Source: an uncultured Roseburia sp. (GTDB taxonomy: Bacteria; Bacillota; Clostridia; Lachnospirales; Lachnospiraceae). Taken from it: a stretch of 64,000 nt of DNA. Positions 52,196 through 61,158 of the stretch are shown piece after piece (positions within the stretch are counted from its first letter, which is position 1; the number at the start of each line of letters is the position of its first letter). The translations under genes were made by a program, and so were the position numbers. The notes beneath the pieces are model-generated. The model had not been told where the DNA came from, searched no databases, and saw only the letters and a program-made list of their open reading frames with translations. The stretch lies in NCBI GenBank assembly GCA_947174805.1, contig CAMWKH010000006.1:1-64000 (forward strand), in the 5' to 3' direction.

Positions 52196-53605
52196 ATGTA
52201 TAAGAAAGAGAAGAAAAACTGGTTAAAACATCTTGATTTTACAATTTTAGATATTATCTCTTTACAGCTTGCCTTTATTGTGGCCTATGTGTTCCGTCTG
52301 GGTTGGAGCCTGCCCTATTCCAGCGAGCCCTATGAGAGGCTGGCTGTTGTGCTGTTTTTAATTGATATCTGTGTGGTATTCTTTTTTGAGCCTTACAATG
52401 GGATTTTGCGGAGGGGTAATTTCCAGGAAATTCATGCCTGTATTACCTTTTCCACAACCATATTTGTGGGGCTTTTGATGTATGAGGTTGCCACGAAACA
52501 GACGGAAATTTATTCACGAAAGATTATTTTCCTCTACTGGGCTCTCTCCATGGTATTTGTGTACTTTGGAAGGCTTGGGTTAAAATATCTCATCCGATGG
52601 CGGATGACGGTGGGGAAAAATCTTTCCGTGATGGTTCTTGTCACCACCTCCCAGTATGCCAAAGCCGCATTGGAGGAGTTTGCCCATCTGCCCTACCGGG
52701 ATTTCTATGTAAGCGGGGTGGTGGTGGTGGACGAGCCCATGAAGGGGAAGCTGATTTGCGGGGTTCCTGTGGTGGCCAACGCAGATGATTTTTATGATTA
52801 TCTCCTGACAAATGTGGTGGATGAAGTGTTCATCAACGGAAATACCATCGAGAGTTCCCAGGCCTTGGCCAACGAGCTTTTGGAGCTGGGGATTACGGTT
52901 CATTTTAACCTGGTTCACATGAATGCGCTGGCCCCCAACAAGGTGATTGAGCGCTATGGAAATTTTATGGTTTTAACTTCCAGTATGAAAATCGCATCTC
53001 CCAGGCAGCTTTTTATTAAGCGTCTTATGGATATTTTTGGAAGCATCATTGGCCTTATCGCCTGCGGAATTGCCTATGTGATTTTTGCCCCCATTATAAA
53101 AACACAGTCCCCCGGCCCGGTGTTTTTCTCCCAGACCAGGGTTGGGAAAAACGGCAGGAAATTTAAACTGTACAAGTTCCGCTCTATGAATGTGAATGCG
53201 GAGGCGGAAAAAGAGGCTCTCATGGAGCAGAATAAAATGCAGGGGCTGATGTTTAAAATGGAGGATGACCCCAGGATTTTTCCCGTGGGGAAATTTATCC
53301 GGAAATATTCCATCGATGAGCTGCCTCAGTTTTTTAATGTGCTTCGGGGGGATATGAGTCTGGTAGGGACAAGGCCTCCCACATTGGAAGAGTTTGAGCA
53401 TTACCAGATTCACCACAAGGCAAGGCTTGGGATTAAGCCTGGGATTACAGGAATGTGGCAGGTCAGCGGCAGAAGCGATATTACGGATTTTGAGGAAGTG
53501 GTAGCTTTAGATACCCACTATATTTCCCAGTGGAGCCTGGCCCTGGATTTAAAAATACTTGTAAAGACATTTCAGGTTGTTCTTACAGGAGAAGGTTCGG
53601 AATAA
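52196..53605 (+). CDS. Polyprenyl glycosylphosphotransferase (priming sugar-1-P transferase)
   Basis: This 469-residue protein has the WbaP/CpsE layout: four N-terminal helices (about 15-115), a Rossmann-like middle domain, a membrane hairpin (about 275-300), and the catalytic sugar-transferase domain. The catalytic part shows FSQTRVGKNGRKF, LYKFRSMN, IRKYSIDELPQFFNV, MSLVGTRPP and PGITGMWQVSGR. It transfers a hexose-1-phosphate from an NDP-sugar to undecaprenyl phosphate and so starts each repeat unit. It is the committed first step for this locus, placed just before three glycosyltransferases that would extend the chain. Confidence 0.95.
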   Translation: MYKKEKKNWLKHLDFTILDIISLQLAFIVAYVFRLGWSLPYSSEPYERLAVVLFLIDICVVFFFEPYNGILRRGNFQEIHACITFSTTIFVGLLMYEVATKQTEIYSRKIIFLYWALSMVFVYFGRLGLKYLIRWRMTVGKNLSVMVLVTTSQYAKAALEEFAHLPYRDFYVSGVVVVDEPMKGKLICGVPVVANADDFYDYLLTNVVDEVFINGNTIESSQALANELLELGITVHFNLVHMNALAPNKVIERYGNFMVLTSSMKIASPRQLFIKRLMDIFGSIIGLIACGIAYVIFAPIIKTQSPGPVFFSQTRVGKNGRKFKLYKFRSMNVNAEAEKEALMEQNKMQGLMFKMEDDPRIFPVGKFIRKYSIDELPQFFNVLRGDMSLVGTRPPTLEEFEHYQIHHKARLGIKPGITGMWQVSGRSDITDFEEVVALDTHYISQWSLALDLKILVKTFQVVLTGEGSE

Positions 53606-53608
53606 CAT

Positions 53609-55273
53609 ATGAATATAAAGTATCAGTACAACTATGTGAAAAGCCTGTTAAAAAGGTATGGGCTTAAGGGCCTTGTGCTAAAAACCCTGGAGAGAAGCCG
53701 TTCTCCCATGCTCTCCTACACAGATGTGTACCAGCGATATCTGGCCGGGGAAGAAGAGCTAAACAGGCAGAGGGAGGATGTGCTTTCCTTTGCTCCCCTT
53801 GTCAGTATTGTAATTCCCGCTTATGAGACTGGGGAGGTGTATCTGCGGGAACTTTTGGATTCCCTGACGGCCCAGACTTATGGAAACTGGGAACTCTGCC
53901 TGGCGGATGGGAGCAAAAGCTGCAGTGTGGAGTCAGTGGTAAAAGAGTATCAGATGAAAGAGAATCGGATACACTATAAAAGGCTTACAAAAAACGGAGG
54001 AATTTCTGAGAACACCAATGCTGGGTTTGAGATGGCAGCCGGGGAGTTTGTAGCCCTTATGGACCATGACGATGTGCTGGCCCCAGGTGCATTGTATGAG
54101 ATGGTGAAGTGCTTAAATGAAGTGCCTTATGATCAGAGAAACCTTGCTATGATTTATTCTGATGAAGATAAGATTGACAGTGAGGGGAAGGTTCATTCAA
54201 GACCCCATTTTAAGCCGGATTTTAATCTGGAGTTTTTAAGACGCAATAATTATATTTGCCACTTTTTAATGTTTTCCAGGGAACTGCTTCATAAGACAGG
54301 AGGGCTCAACCCGGACTTTGACGGGGCTCAGGATTATGATTTTGTACTGCGGTGCGTGGAGGCAGGGGCTTATGTGGGCCATGTGCCTAAAATCCTTTAC
54401 CACTGGAGAATCCATGAGGGTTCCACTGCCGGGAACAGCGCGGATAAGGAGTACGCTTTTGACAATGGCTGTAAGGCCATTGAGGGGCATTTGAGCCGTA
54501 TGGGAACGCCGGGGAGGGCAAGGGTAACCCCAAATCTTGGGGTATATCAGGTTTCCTATGAGCGAAAGGGCGTGTACCAAGTATCGGTAATTGCTGCTTC
54601 GAGAGAGACACTGGCTTATATAAAAAGACAAATTACCCCGTATCTGACCGGGGAGGGCTATAAAATCAAGACAGAATATCTCCTGGCTGACAGGTTAAAA
54701 AAAGATATTTTAAACCGTGCAAAGGGAGATTATATTTTTTGGGCGGGGGAACATGTAACCATTCCAGGAGATGCCCTGGTTAAACTCCTTTCCATATGCG
54801 GGGCAGGACAAAACGGCATTGTGGGGGCAAAGATACTGGATACCAAAAAAAGGGTCCTTTCCAATGGATACATTTATGACAGAGAGGGGCATCTCATCCC
54901 TTCTCTAAAGGGTCTTTACGGAGGGTTTAAAGGATATTTTCTCCATGGGGTGATACCAAAATGGGTCAGCGCAGTTTCCTTTTCCTGTGTGGTGATAAAG
55001 CGGAAGGCCCTGGAAATGGCGGAGGAAGATCTGCGGTTTACCGGGGAGTATTACGGTGCGGATTTAAGTTTTTCCATGAGGAGAGCCGGTTTTTTTACCG
55101 TGGTGACGCCGGAGGTTTCCGTGATATTAAAATCCAGGGAAAAGGGAGGGCTGAATCAGGAGGAGAGAAAGATTTTTTCCCGGAAATGGGAGAAAGAGCT
55201 CTCCCGGCCGGACCCCTGTTATAACAGAAATTTAAAACTTAAGACAGGCTATACCTATGAAATGAGGGAATAG
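53609..55273 (+). CDS. Tandem-domain GT2 glycosyltransferase, first domain intact
   Basis: This 554-residue paralogue of the protein at 46175 has a complete first GT2 domain: VSIVIPAYETGEVYL, NWELCLADGSKSC, KNGGISENTN, LMDHDDVLAPG, IYSDEDKI, DGAQDYDFVLR and WRIHEGSTAG. From about residue 315 the second half (YQVSVIAASRETL) keeps a GT-A-like outline (IVGAKIL, SFSCVVIKR) but no DXD. It starts 4 bases after the priming transferase gene, so it may add the second sugar. A helical N-terminal ~65 residues may bind the membrane surface. Confidence 0.86.
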   Translation: MNIKYQYNYVKSLLKRYGLKGLVLKTLERSRSPMLSYTDVYQRYLAGEEELNRQREDVLSFAPLVSIVIPAYETGEVYLRELLDSLTAQTYGNWELCLADGSKSCSVESVVKEYQMKENRIHYKRLTKNGGISENTNAGFEMAAGEFVALMDHDDVLAPGALYEMVKCLNEVPYDQRNLAMIYSDEDKIDSEGKVHSRPHFKPDFNLEFLRRNNYICHFLMFSRELLHKTGGLNPDFDGAQDYDFVLRCVEAGAYVGHVPKILYHWRIHEGSTAGNSADKEYAFDNGCKAIEGHLSRMGTPGRARVTPNLGVYQVSYERKGVYQVSVIAASRETLAYIKRQITPYLTGEGYKIKTEYLLADRLKKDILNRAKGDYIFWAGEHVTIPGDALVKLLSICGAGQNGIVGAKILDTKKRVLSNGYIYDREGHLIPSLKGLYGGFKGYFLHGVIPKWVSAVSFSCVVIKRKALEMAEEDLRFTGEYYGADLSFSMRRAGFFTVVTPEVSVILKSREKGGLNQEERKIFSRKWEKELSRPDPCYNRNLKLKTGYTYEMRE

Positions 55274-55281
55274 AAGAGAAC

Positions 55282-56445
55282 ATGCAGGATGTATTTATTA
55301 TCGGGAGCAAGGGGATTCCCGCCAGATACGGCGGTTTTGAGACTTTTGTGGAACAGTTGACACGGTGTAAAATGAATAGGGAAATTAAGTACCATGTGGC
55401 ATGTATGGCAGATAAAAAGGGAGAGTATACCTATCAGAATGCCCGGTGCTTTCAGATTAAAGTTCCCGCTATAGGGCCCGCAAAGGCAGTATATTACGAT
55501 ATTGCGGCGTTTCTTCACTGTCTTTCTTATTTAAGGGAGCATCCTTCCAAAAGTCCTGTGGTGTATGTACTTGCCTGCCGCATCGGTCCCTTTGCAGGAT
55601 ATTTAAAGCGGAGGTTAAAACGGTTTGGAGGAAGGCTTTATATCAACCCGGACGGCCACGAGTGGATGCGGGCAAAGTGGAACAGGCCAATCCGCAGGTA
55701 CTGGAAATTTTCGGAAAGGCTTATGGTAAAACGGGGGGATTTGATTATCTGCGATTCCAAAAATATGGAGCGTTATATCAAGGATACCTACAGGAAGTAT
55801 CATCCAAAAACCACATTTATTGCCTACGGCGTGGATGTGGCGGCAAGCAGGTTAAAAGATTCAGACAAAAGGGCTGTGGAATGGTTTGAAGGGAAGGGGT
55901 TAATCCCCGGAGACTATTATCTCATTGTGGGGCGTTTTGTGCCGGAAAACAATTATGAGACCATGATTCGGGAGTTTATGAAGTCAAAGACAAAAAAGAA
56001 GCTGGCTATTATCACGAACTTAGAGGAGAATGATTTTTTTGAGAAACTGAAAAATCAGACAGAATTTTTGAAAGACCCAAGGATTCAGTTCTGCGGTACC
56101 GTGTACGAGGAGGAGCTGATGAAAAAAATCAGGGAGAAGGCTTACGCATACCTCCACGGCCACGAAGTGGGAGGCACAAACCCTTCTCTGTTGGAAGCTT
56201 TGGGGAGCACCAGTTTAAACCTTCTGTTAGATGTGGGATTCAACCGGGAAGTTGGGGAGCAAGCCGCCTTGTACTGGAAGAAAACTCCAGGGAATCTGGC
56301 ATCCCTTATTAACCGGGCGGATGAACTTTCACAGGAGGAGCGGATGGTTTATGGAAACCTGGCCAAGCAGAGAATATTAAACCATTACAGCAAAGAGAAA
56401 ATAGCGAAAGCTTATGAGGATATTTTTATATCATGGGAAAAGTGA
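55282..56445 (+). CDS. GT4 glycosyltransferase with DUF1972 domain (WchF/Cps2T-like)
   Basis: This 387-residue GT-B enzyme starts with IIGSKGIPARYGGFETFVEQ, the signature of DUF1972 glycosyltransferases such as WchF/Cps2T, which add L-rhamnose to the lipid-linked glucose in pneumococcal capsule synthesis. INPDGHEWMRAKW and the donor domain ILIVGRFVPENNYETM-like LIVGRFVPENNYE, then HGHEVGGTNPSLLEAL, also match. By analogy it probably adds a rhamnose or similar sugar early in the repeat. No dTDP-L-rhamnose genes lie in this window. Its last 13 bases overlap the next gene, which points to translational coupling. Confidence 0.88.
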   Translation: MQDVFIIGSKGIPARYGGFETFVEQLTRCKMNREIKYHVACMADKKGEYTYQNARCFQIKVPAIGPAKAVYYDIAAFLHCLSYLREHPSKSPVVYVLACRIGPFAGYLKRRLKRFGGRLYINPDGHEWMRAKWNRPIRRYWKFSERLMVKRGDLIICDSKNMERYIKDTYRKYHPKTTFIAYGVDVAASRLKDSDKRAVEWFEGKGLIPGDYYLIVGRFVPENNYETMIREFMKSKTKKKLAIITNLEENDFFEKLKNQTEFLKDPRIQFCGTVYEEELMKKIREKAYAYLHGHEVGGTNPSLLEALGSTSLNLLLDVGFNREVGEQAALYWKKTPGNLASLINRADELSQEERMVYGNLAKQRILNHYSKEKIAKAYEDIFISWEK

Positions 56446-57161
56446 GGGTAAGTGTTGCATTAGCATCGTATAATGGGGAAAGATATATTAGAGAGCAGAT
56501 AGAATCCATATTGGCAAATTTGACACAGGAAGATGAGATTGTGGTTTCCGACGACGGCTCCACGGACAACACCCTTGCTATTTTAAAGGAATATGAAAAG
56601 GGGAAGATACCTGTCACCATTTTAAAAGGGCCGGGAAAGGGTATTAAAAAGAATTTTGAAAATGCCTTAAGACATTGCCGGGGAGAATACATCTTTCTAT
56701 CCGACCAGGATGATGTGTGGATGGAAGATAAGGTTGAATTTTCCATGGAGTTTTTTACCAAAGGAGTCTGCAGGCTCTTAAACCACGATGCCAGGGTGAT
56801 GGACAGTGAATTGAAACATGAGATTATGCCCTCATTTTTTGCGTACAGGGATTCTGTCCCGGGATTTTGGAAAAATTTCATAAAAAACCGTTATATGGGG
56901 TGCTGTATGGCATTTCACAGAAGCCTTCTTCCATTGGCGCTTCCCATTCCCGATAAAATTGAGATGCATGACCAGTGGCTGGGGTTAATCAATGATCTTA
57001 CGGAAAATGACAGTTTATTTTTGGAGAGGCCCCTGATTCTGTACCGCAGGCATGACAGCAATGTCTCCGATTTTAGCCACGGTACGGTGTGGGAGATGGT
57101 GAAAAAAAGGATAATTTTGGCAAAAGCCCTTCTGCGCTGGAAAATATTAAATAAACATTAA
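56433..57161 (+). CDS. GT2 glycosyltransferase (rhamnosyltransferase-like)
   Basis: This short 242-residue GT2 enzyme has VSVALASYNGERYIREQI, VVSDDGSTDNT, the metal site LSDQDDVWMEDK and a final HDQWLGLI and YRRHDSN. The pattern resembles alpha-L-rhamnosyltransferases (RgpB-like) in streptococcal polysaccharide loci. No membrane helix is seen. It overlaps the DUF1972 enzyme gene and is the last glycosyltransferase of the locus, so it may complete the repeat unit. A 190-base gap with the LCP promoter follows. Confidence 0.86.
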   Translation: MGKVRVSVALASYNGERYIREQIESILANLTQEDEIVVSDDGSTDNTLAILKEYEKGKIPVTILKGPGKGIKKNFENALRHCRGEYIFLSDQDDVWMEDKVEFSMEFFTKGVCRLLNHDARVMDSELKHEIMPSFFAYRDSVPGFWKNFIKNRYMGCCMAFHRSLLPLALPIPDKIEMHDQWLGLINDLTENDSLFLERPLILYRRHDSNVSDFSHGTVWEMVKKRIILAKALLRWKILNKH

Positions 57162-57257
57162 TAAAATTTGTGAAAAATATACAAAAATGTTAAAAAAATT
57201 ACAAAGTTATGACAAGAAAATTCTACACTGCTTTTGTCGATTCCTGTTACCGAATCA

Positions 57258-57286
57258 TTGACAGAATTGGAAAAAAGTTATATATT
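57258..57286 (+). promoter_or_regulatory. Sigma-A promoter for the LCP gene
   Basis: A perfect TTGACA (57258-57263) and TATATT (57281-57286) are spaced by 17 bases in AT-rich DNA. It sits 68 bases before the LCP start. A further TATACT at 57313 has no -35 box at a suitable distance. Confidence 0.7.
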
Positions 57287-57353
57287 TATTTTAATTGTTT
57301 TCCAAAATATGTTATACTTCAGGCATAGGCGTGTCTGAAAGAATGGAGAGATG

Positions 57354-58502
57354 ATGAGTACAAACAGAAGAAAGAAAAAGAACAAGAAAAACAAACTTGT
57401 AATATTTGCGGTTGAGATTGTTGTATTGGTGCTGCTTCTTTTAGGGTTGTATCTGTATTTTAAGGTGGATAAAGTCCAGAGTACCGGCCCTATCAATGCG
57501 GACGAGGTGGAAATCGAGCTGGATTCCGAGACAAAGGAAGCTTTAAAGGGATACACCAATATTGCTCTTTTCGGTCTGGATAACCGTTCCACCGGAAATT
57601 ATGACGGCGGCAACAGCGACTGTATTATGATTGCCAGCATTAACAATGACTCCAAGGAAGTGAAATTGATTTCCGTATACCGTGACACCTTCTTAAGCGT
57701 TAAGGAGGATACCTTCAACAAGGTGAACTCCGCATATGCCTACGGCGGCCCCAAGGGAGCCATTGCAGCTCTCAACAAAAATCTGAACTTGGATATCACC
57801 AACTATGTGGCTGTGGATTTTGCAGCTGTGGTAGATGCAGTGGATTTATTGGACGGAATCGAACTGACTCTCACAGATGAGGAAGTTAAGATTATGAACG
57901 ACAACTACATTGACGAGATTAATGAGGTGACAAAACATTCTTCCTCCAAGTTATCCGGCGGCGGAACTTACACCGTGGACGGGGTGCAGGCTTTGGCCTA
58001 CTGCCGTATCCGTTATACCGCAGGGGATGACTTTAAGCGTACTGAGCGTCAGAGGGAAGTTTTAGGCAAGATGATTGACAAGGCAAAAGGCTCCAGCATC
58101 TCCACGGTGAGCAGCCTGATTGACACTATGTTTGGGGAGATTTCCACAAGTTTCACCAGCAAGGAAATGCTGTCTTTGGCAAGCAATGTCATGGATTATG
58201 AACTGGCTGGAAACCACGGCTGGCCCTTTGAACTTTGCACCGGAAACTTTGGCTCCAAGGGAAGCATTGTCGTTCCTACGGATTTGGAGACCAACGTGGT
58301 GGAACTGCACCAGTATCTCTTCCAAGAAGAGAACAATGTGTCCAACACAGTGAAAGGTTTAAGCGAGTATATTGTGAATTACACAGGATGTACCACAAAC
58401 GCCACCACAAGGTATGACAATCCTCTTACCGGGGACGACAATACCAGCACAACAGACACAGGATTTTCCACGGATGACGGGAGTTCAGAATCCGCAGAAT
58501 AA
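57354..58502 (+). CDS. LytR-CpsA-Psr (LCP) wall glycopolymer ligase
   Basis: LCP enzymes attach undecaprenyl-diphosphate-linked glycopolymers to peptidoglycan outside the cell. I prefer the second of two tandem ATGs (57354), since GGAG then lies 5 bases upstream. The 382-residue protein has a basic N-terminus, one membrane helix (about 15-40), and the LCP domain with FGLDNRSTGNYDGGNSD, SVYRDTFL, YAYGGPKGAI and the RYTAGDDFKRTERQR motif with its phosphate-binding arginines. The C-terminus is Thr/Ser-rich. It has its own promoter and a terminator, yet sits right after the glycosyltransferases, so it likely anchors their product. Confidence 0.95.
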   Translation: MSTNRRKKKNKKNKLVIFAVEIVVLVLLLLGLYLYFKVDKVQSTGPINADEVEIELDSETKEALKGYTNIALFGLDNRSTGNYDGGNSDCIMIASINNDSKEVKLISVYRDTFLSVKEDTFNKVNSAYAYGGPKGAIAALNKNLNLDITNYVAVDFAAVVDAVDLLDGIELTLTDEEVKIMNDNYIDEINEVTKHSSSKLSGGGTYTVDGVQALAYCRIRYTAGDDFKRTERQREVLGKMIDKAKGSSISTVSSLIDTMFGEISTSFTSKEMLSLASNVMDYELAGNHGWPFELCTGNFGSKGSIVVPTDLETNVVELHQYLFQEENNVSNTVKGLSEYIVNYTGCTTNATTRYDNPLTGDDNTSTTDTGFSTDDGSSESAE

Positions 58503-58527
58503 ACAGAATAAAAAGGAAGTATCACAG

Positions 58528-58560
58528 GAGAAGCCCAATTTCTGGGTTTCTCTTTTTTTT
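58528..58560 (+). terminator. Rho-independent terminator after the LCP gene
   Basis: GAGAAGCCCA (58528-58537) and TGGGTTTCTC (58543-58552) form a 10-bp stem with one G-U pair and a 5-base loop, followed by eight T. This closes the second glycan locus. Confidence 0.93.
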
Positions 58561-58628
58561 CACAAAACTTACACAATAATGGGATACACTACTACTATAT
58601 AAATCAGAGGATGAAAGGAATTTTTTGT

Positions 58629-59936
58629 ATGAACCAGTTTGATGAAAATAATTCTTATGAAACTTACTATACTCCTTATGAGGAACCGGAAAAACCCAAA
58701 AAGCAAAAATCTGGTTTTACCGGGAAAGTATTCAGGTGTATTGCCCTTGCCCTTGTGTTTGGACTGGTGGCGGGCACATCTTTCTCCGGCACATCTTATT
58801 TTTTTGAACAGTATGTAAGCGTGGGAGAGGAAAAAGGGGAGGAAAAGAGCGGGGCGGATTTAAATATTGCCCAGTCCACGGAAAAATTCGTGACGGATAA
58901 TATGTCGGATAAAGAAAATAATGCCGGGGAGACGGGGGCGGTGACAGATGTCTCTTCTATCGTGGATATGGCTATGCCCTCCATTGTGTCTATTACCACA
59001 ATATCCACCACAACGGTACGGAGTTTCTTTGGGCATACCCAGGAATATGAAAGCGAAGGCTGCGGTTCCGGAATTATCATCAGCCAGGATGAGGAGAATC
59101 TTTATATTGCCACCAACAACCATGTGGTGGCAGGCGCCAATACCCTCTCCGTGATTTTTTCAGACAATTCCCTGGTTACCGCCAAGGTTAAGGGCACAGA
59201 CCCAAACAGCGACCTTGCGGTGGTAAGCGTGAAATTGTCGGATATCGATGCCGGGACAAAGGAAAAAATCCGCACAGCCACCTTTGGGGAGTCAAGCCAG
59301 ACAAAGGTGGGGCAGGCGGCTATTGCCATCGGAAACGCACTGGGATACGGCCAGTCCGTGACAAAGGGAGTGATATCCGCCGTTGACAGGGAAGTGACAG
59401 TGCAGGATGAGAGCACAGGTTCCGCTGTGACCAATACCCTGCTTCAGACAGACGCAGCTATCAACCCGGGGAACAGCGGCGGAGCCCTTCTTAATATCCG
59501 GGGGGAAGTCATCGGGATCAACTCTGTAAAATATTCCGAGACCAGCGTGGAGGGCATGGGGTATGCCATTCCGGCGGATGCTGCCATTCCCATTATTAAG
59601 CAGCTCATTACCAGGGAGGTGGTGAGAGGTTCTGACAGTGCATATTTTGGAGCTTCCGGGGTGGATATGACAGAGGAAGTGGCAAAGACATACAATATGC
59701 CTATGGGAGTTTATATTGCACAGGTGGTAGAGGGAAGCGGCGCTGACAAAGCCGGGATTGTCCAAGGAGATATTATTACAAAATTTGACGGAAGAAATAT
59801 TACCGCACAGGAGGATATTGAGAAGTTGATGCAGTATATGTCTGCGGGAACCACGGTGGAAGTGGGATACAAGCGGGCGGTAAACGGAGAGTATGAGGAA
59901 TTTACCGTGGAAGTTACCTTGGGGAAAAAGAATTAA
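58629..59936 (+). CDS. htrA: HtrA/DegP-like membrane-anchored serine protease
   Basis: This trypsin-like protease degrades misfolded proteins in the envelope. I choose ATG 58629, with AAAGGAA about 9 bases upstream, over 58611, whose ribosome site would touch it. The 435-residue protein has a cytoplasmic N-terminus, one membrane helix (about 38-60), then the protease domain with the triad H165 (ATNNHVV), D195 (NSDLAV) and S283 (NPGNSGGAL). One PDZ domain occupies about 340-435 (GVYIAQVVEGSGADKAGI). It stands between two terminators as a single-gene unit. I saw no clear stress-regulator operator. Confidence 0.95.
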   Translation: MNQFDENNSYETYYTPYEEPEKPKKQKSGFTGKVFRCIALALVFGLVAGTSFSGTSYFFEQYVSVGEEKGEEKSGADLNIAQSTEKFVTDNMSDKENNAGETGAVTDVSSIVDMAMPSIVSITTISTTTVRSFFGHTQEYESEGCGSGIIISQDEENLYIATNNHVVAGANTLSVIFSDNSLVTAKVKGTDPNSDLAVVSVKLSDIDAGTKEKIRTATFGESSQTKVGQAAIAIGNALGYGQSVTKGVISAVDREVTVQDESTGSAVTNTLLQTDAAINPGNSGGALLNIRGEVIGINSVKYSETSVEGMGYAIPADAAIPIIKQLITREVVRGSDSAYFGASGVDMTEEVAKTYNMPMGVYIAQVVEGSGADKAGIVQGDIITKFDGRNITAQEDIEKLMQYMSAGTTVEVGYKRAVNGEYEEFTVEVTLGKKN

Positions 59937-59960
59937 AGAAAAGTCATAAATACATGTATT

Positions 59961-59995
59961 AAAATAAGCGCAGGGATGCGCTTATTTTGTTTCTC
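59961..59995 (+). terminator. Rho-independent terminator after htrA
   Basis: AAAATAAGCGCA (59961-59972) and TGCGCTTATTTT (59977-59988) form a perfect 12-bp stem with a GGGA loop. The A-rich left arm and T-rich right arm could let it work in both directions. Confidence 0.88.
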
Positions 59996-60089
59996 TGGGA
60001 GTCAATGCCCCATTTCATAGCGTACATTACCACTGGAAAATATTAAGAAAAATTAAAAAATATTGGCAGGGCTTTCTGTGATTTCCACC

Positions 60090-60118
60090 TTGCGGATGCT
60101 GTGGAGTTGTTTTATAAT
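60090..60118 (+). promoter_or_regulatory. Sigma-A promoter for carbamate kinase, with leader hairpin
   Basis: TTGCGG (60090-60095) and a perfect TATAAT (60113-60118) are spaced by 17 bases. In the leader, GGCCTGT (60146-60152) and ACAGGCC (60158-60164) form a 7-bp hairpin before the ribosome site, which could affect RNA stability or translation. Confidence 0.65.
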
Positions 60119-60201
60119 AAGGCTAACTATTTGTTTGATAAGACAGGCCTGTAAAGGACAGGCCGGGAGATGCAGGAGTTTGTAAATCCAGGAGGAAGTG
60201 T

Positions 60202-61134
60202 ATGAGAAAAAAGAGGATAGTAATTGCCCTGGGGCATGAGGCATTGGGAACCACCCTTCCAGAACAGAAAGTTGCCACGGGTAAGACAGCCAAGGCGGTT
60301 GCAGATTTAATTGAATCGGATTACCAGGTGGTAATCTCCCACTCAAACGGACCTCAGGTGGGGATGATACATACGGCAATGTCGGAATTCTGCCGGCTTT
60401 ACCCGGAATATACCAAAACTCCCATGTCGGTTTGTTCCGCCATGAGTCAGGGATATATCGGTTATGACCTGCAGAATGCCATCCGCACGGAACTTTTAAA
60501 CCGGGGGATATATAAGACGGTGTCCACTGTTTTAACGCAGGTGTGCGTTGACCCCTATGATGAAGCATTTTATCACCCCAGCAAGATTATCGGGCGGGTG
60601 ATGACAAAAGAGGAGGCCTTGGAGGAGGAGAAAAAAGGCAATCATGTGGTGGAGACCCCCCAGGGTTACCGCAGGATTGTTGCTGCTCCAAAACCCATGA
60701 ATATTGTGGAAATCGATGCCATCCGCACATTAAGCGACGCAGACCAGGTTGTGATTGCCTGCGGCGGCGGGGGAATCCCTGTGCTTACCCAGAACAATAA
60801 TTTAAAGGGCGCCAGCGCAGTGATTGAAAAAGACTTGGCGGCAGGAAAGCTGGCCCAGATGCTTAACGCAGATATGTTTGTGATTTTGACAGGGGAAGAA
60901 AAGGTCTGTTTAAATTACAAAAAGCCCGACCAGAAGGCGTTGGATGTGCTCACGGTGGGCGAGGCGGCGGCCTACATAGGGGAAGGCCAGTTTGAGGAGG
61001 GGACGATTCTGCCGAAAATTCAGGCAGCCATTGAGTTTATCGGAGACTCCGCCGTTAAGACAGCGGTTATTACAAAATTAGATAAATCCAAAGAAGCGTT
61101 GGAGGGGAGCACAGGTACTGTGATCCGCAAATAA
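60202..61134 (+). CDS. arcC: Carbamate kinase
   Basis: This 310-residue amino-acid-kinase-fold enzyme interconverts carbamoyl phosphate plus ADP and carbamate plus ATP, usually at the end of arginine deiminase or related fermentation routes. It has VIALGHEALG at the phosphate loop (many relatives have GGNAL), VISHSNGPQVG, IACGGGGIPV, VIEKDLAAGKLA and FILTGEEKV. An AGGAGG site precedes the ATG. No arcA, arcB or transporter gene lies beside it, so it appears as a solo copy between envelope genes, and its source of carbamoyl phosphate is not shown here. Confidence 0.93.
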   Translation: MRKKRIVIALGHEALGTTLPEQKVATGKTAKAVADLIESDYQVVISHSNGPQVGMIHTAMSEFCRLYPEYTKTPMSVCSAMSQGYIGYDLQNAIRTELLNRGIYKTVSTVLTQVCVDPYDEAFYHPSKIIGRVMTKEEALEEEKKGNHVVETPQGYRRIVAAPKPMNIVEIDAIRTLSDADQVVIACGGGGIPVLTQNNNLKGASAVIEKDLAAGKLAQMLNADMFVILTGEEKVCLNYKKPDQKALDVLTVGEAAAYIGEGQFEEGTILPKIQAAIEFIGDSAVKTAVITKLDKSKEALEGSTGTVIRK

Positions 61135-61158
61135 AAAGAAAAGAGGAGAGAAAAACAA

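Noticed and set aside
57295-57318. Second promoter TTGTTT/TATACT before the LCP gene
   Set aside because: The spacing is 12 bases, too short; TTGACA-17-TATATT just upstream is far better.
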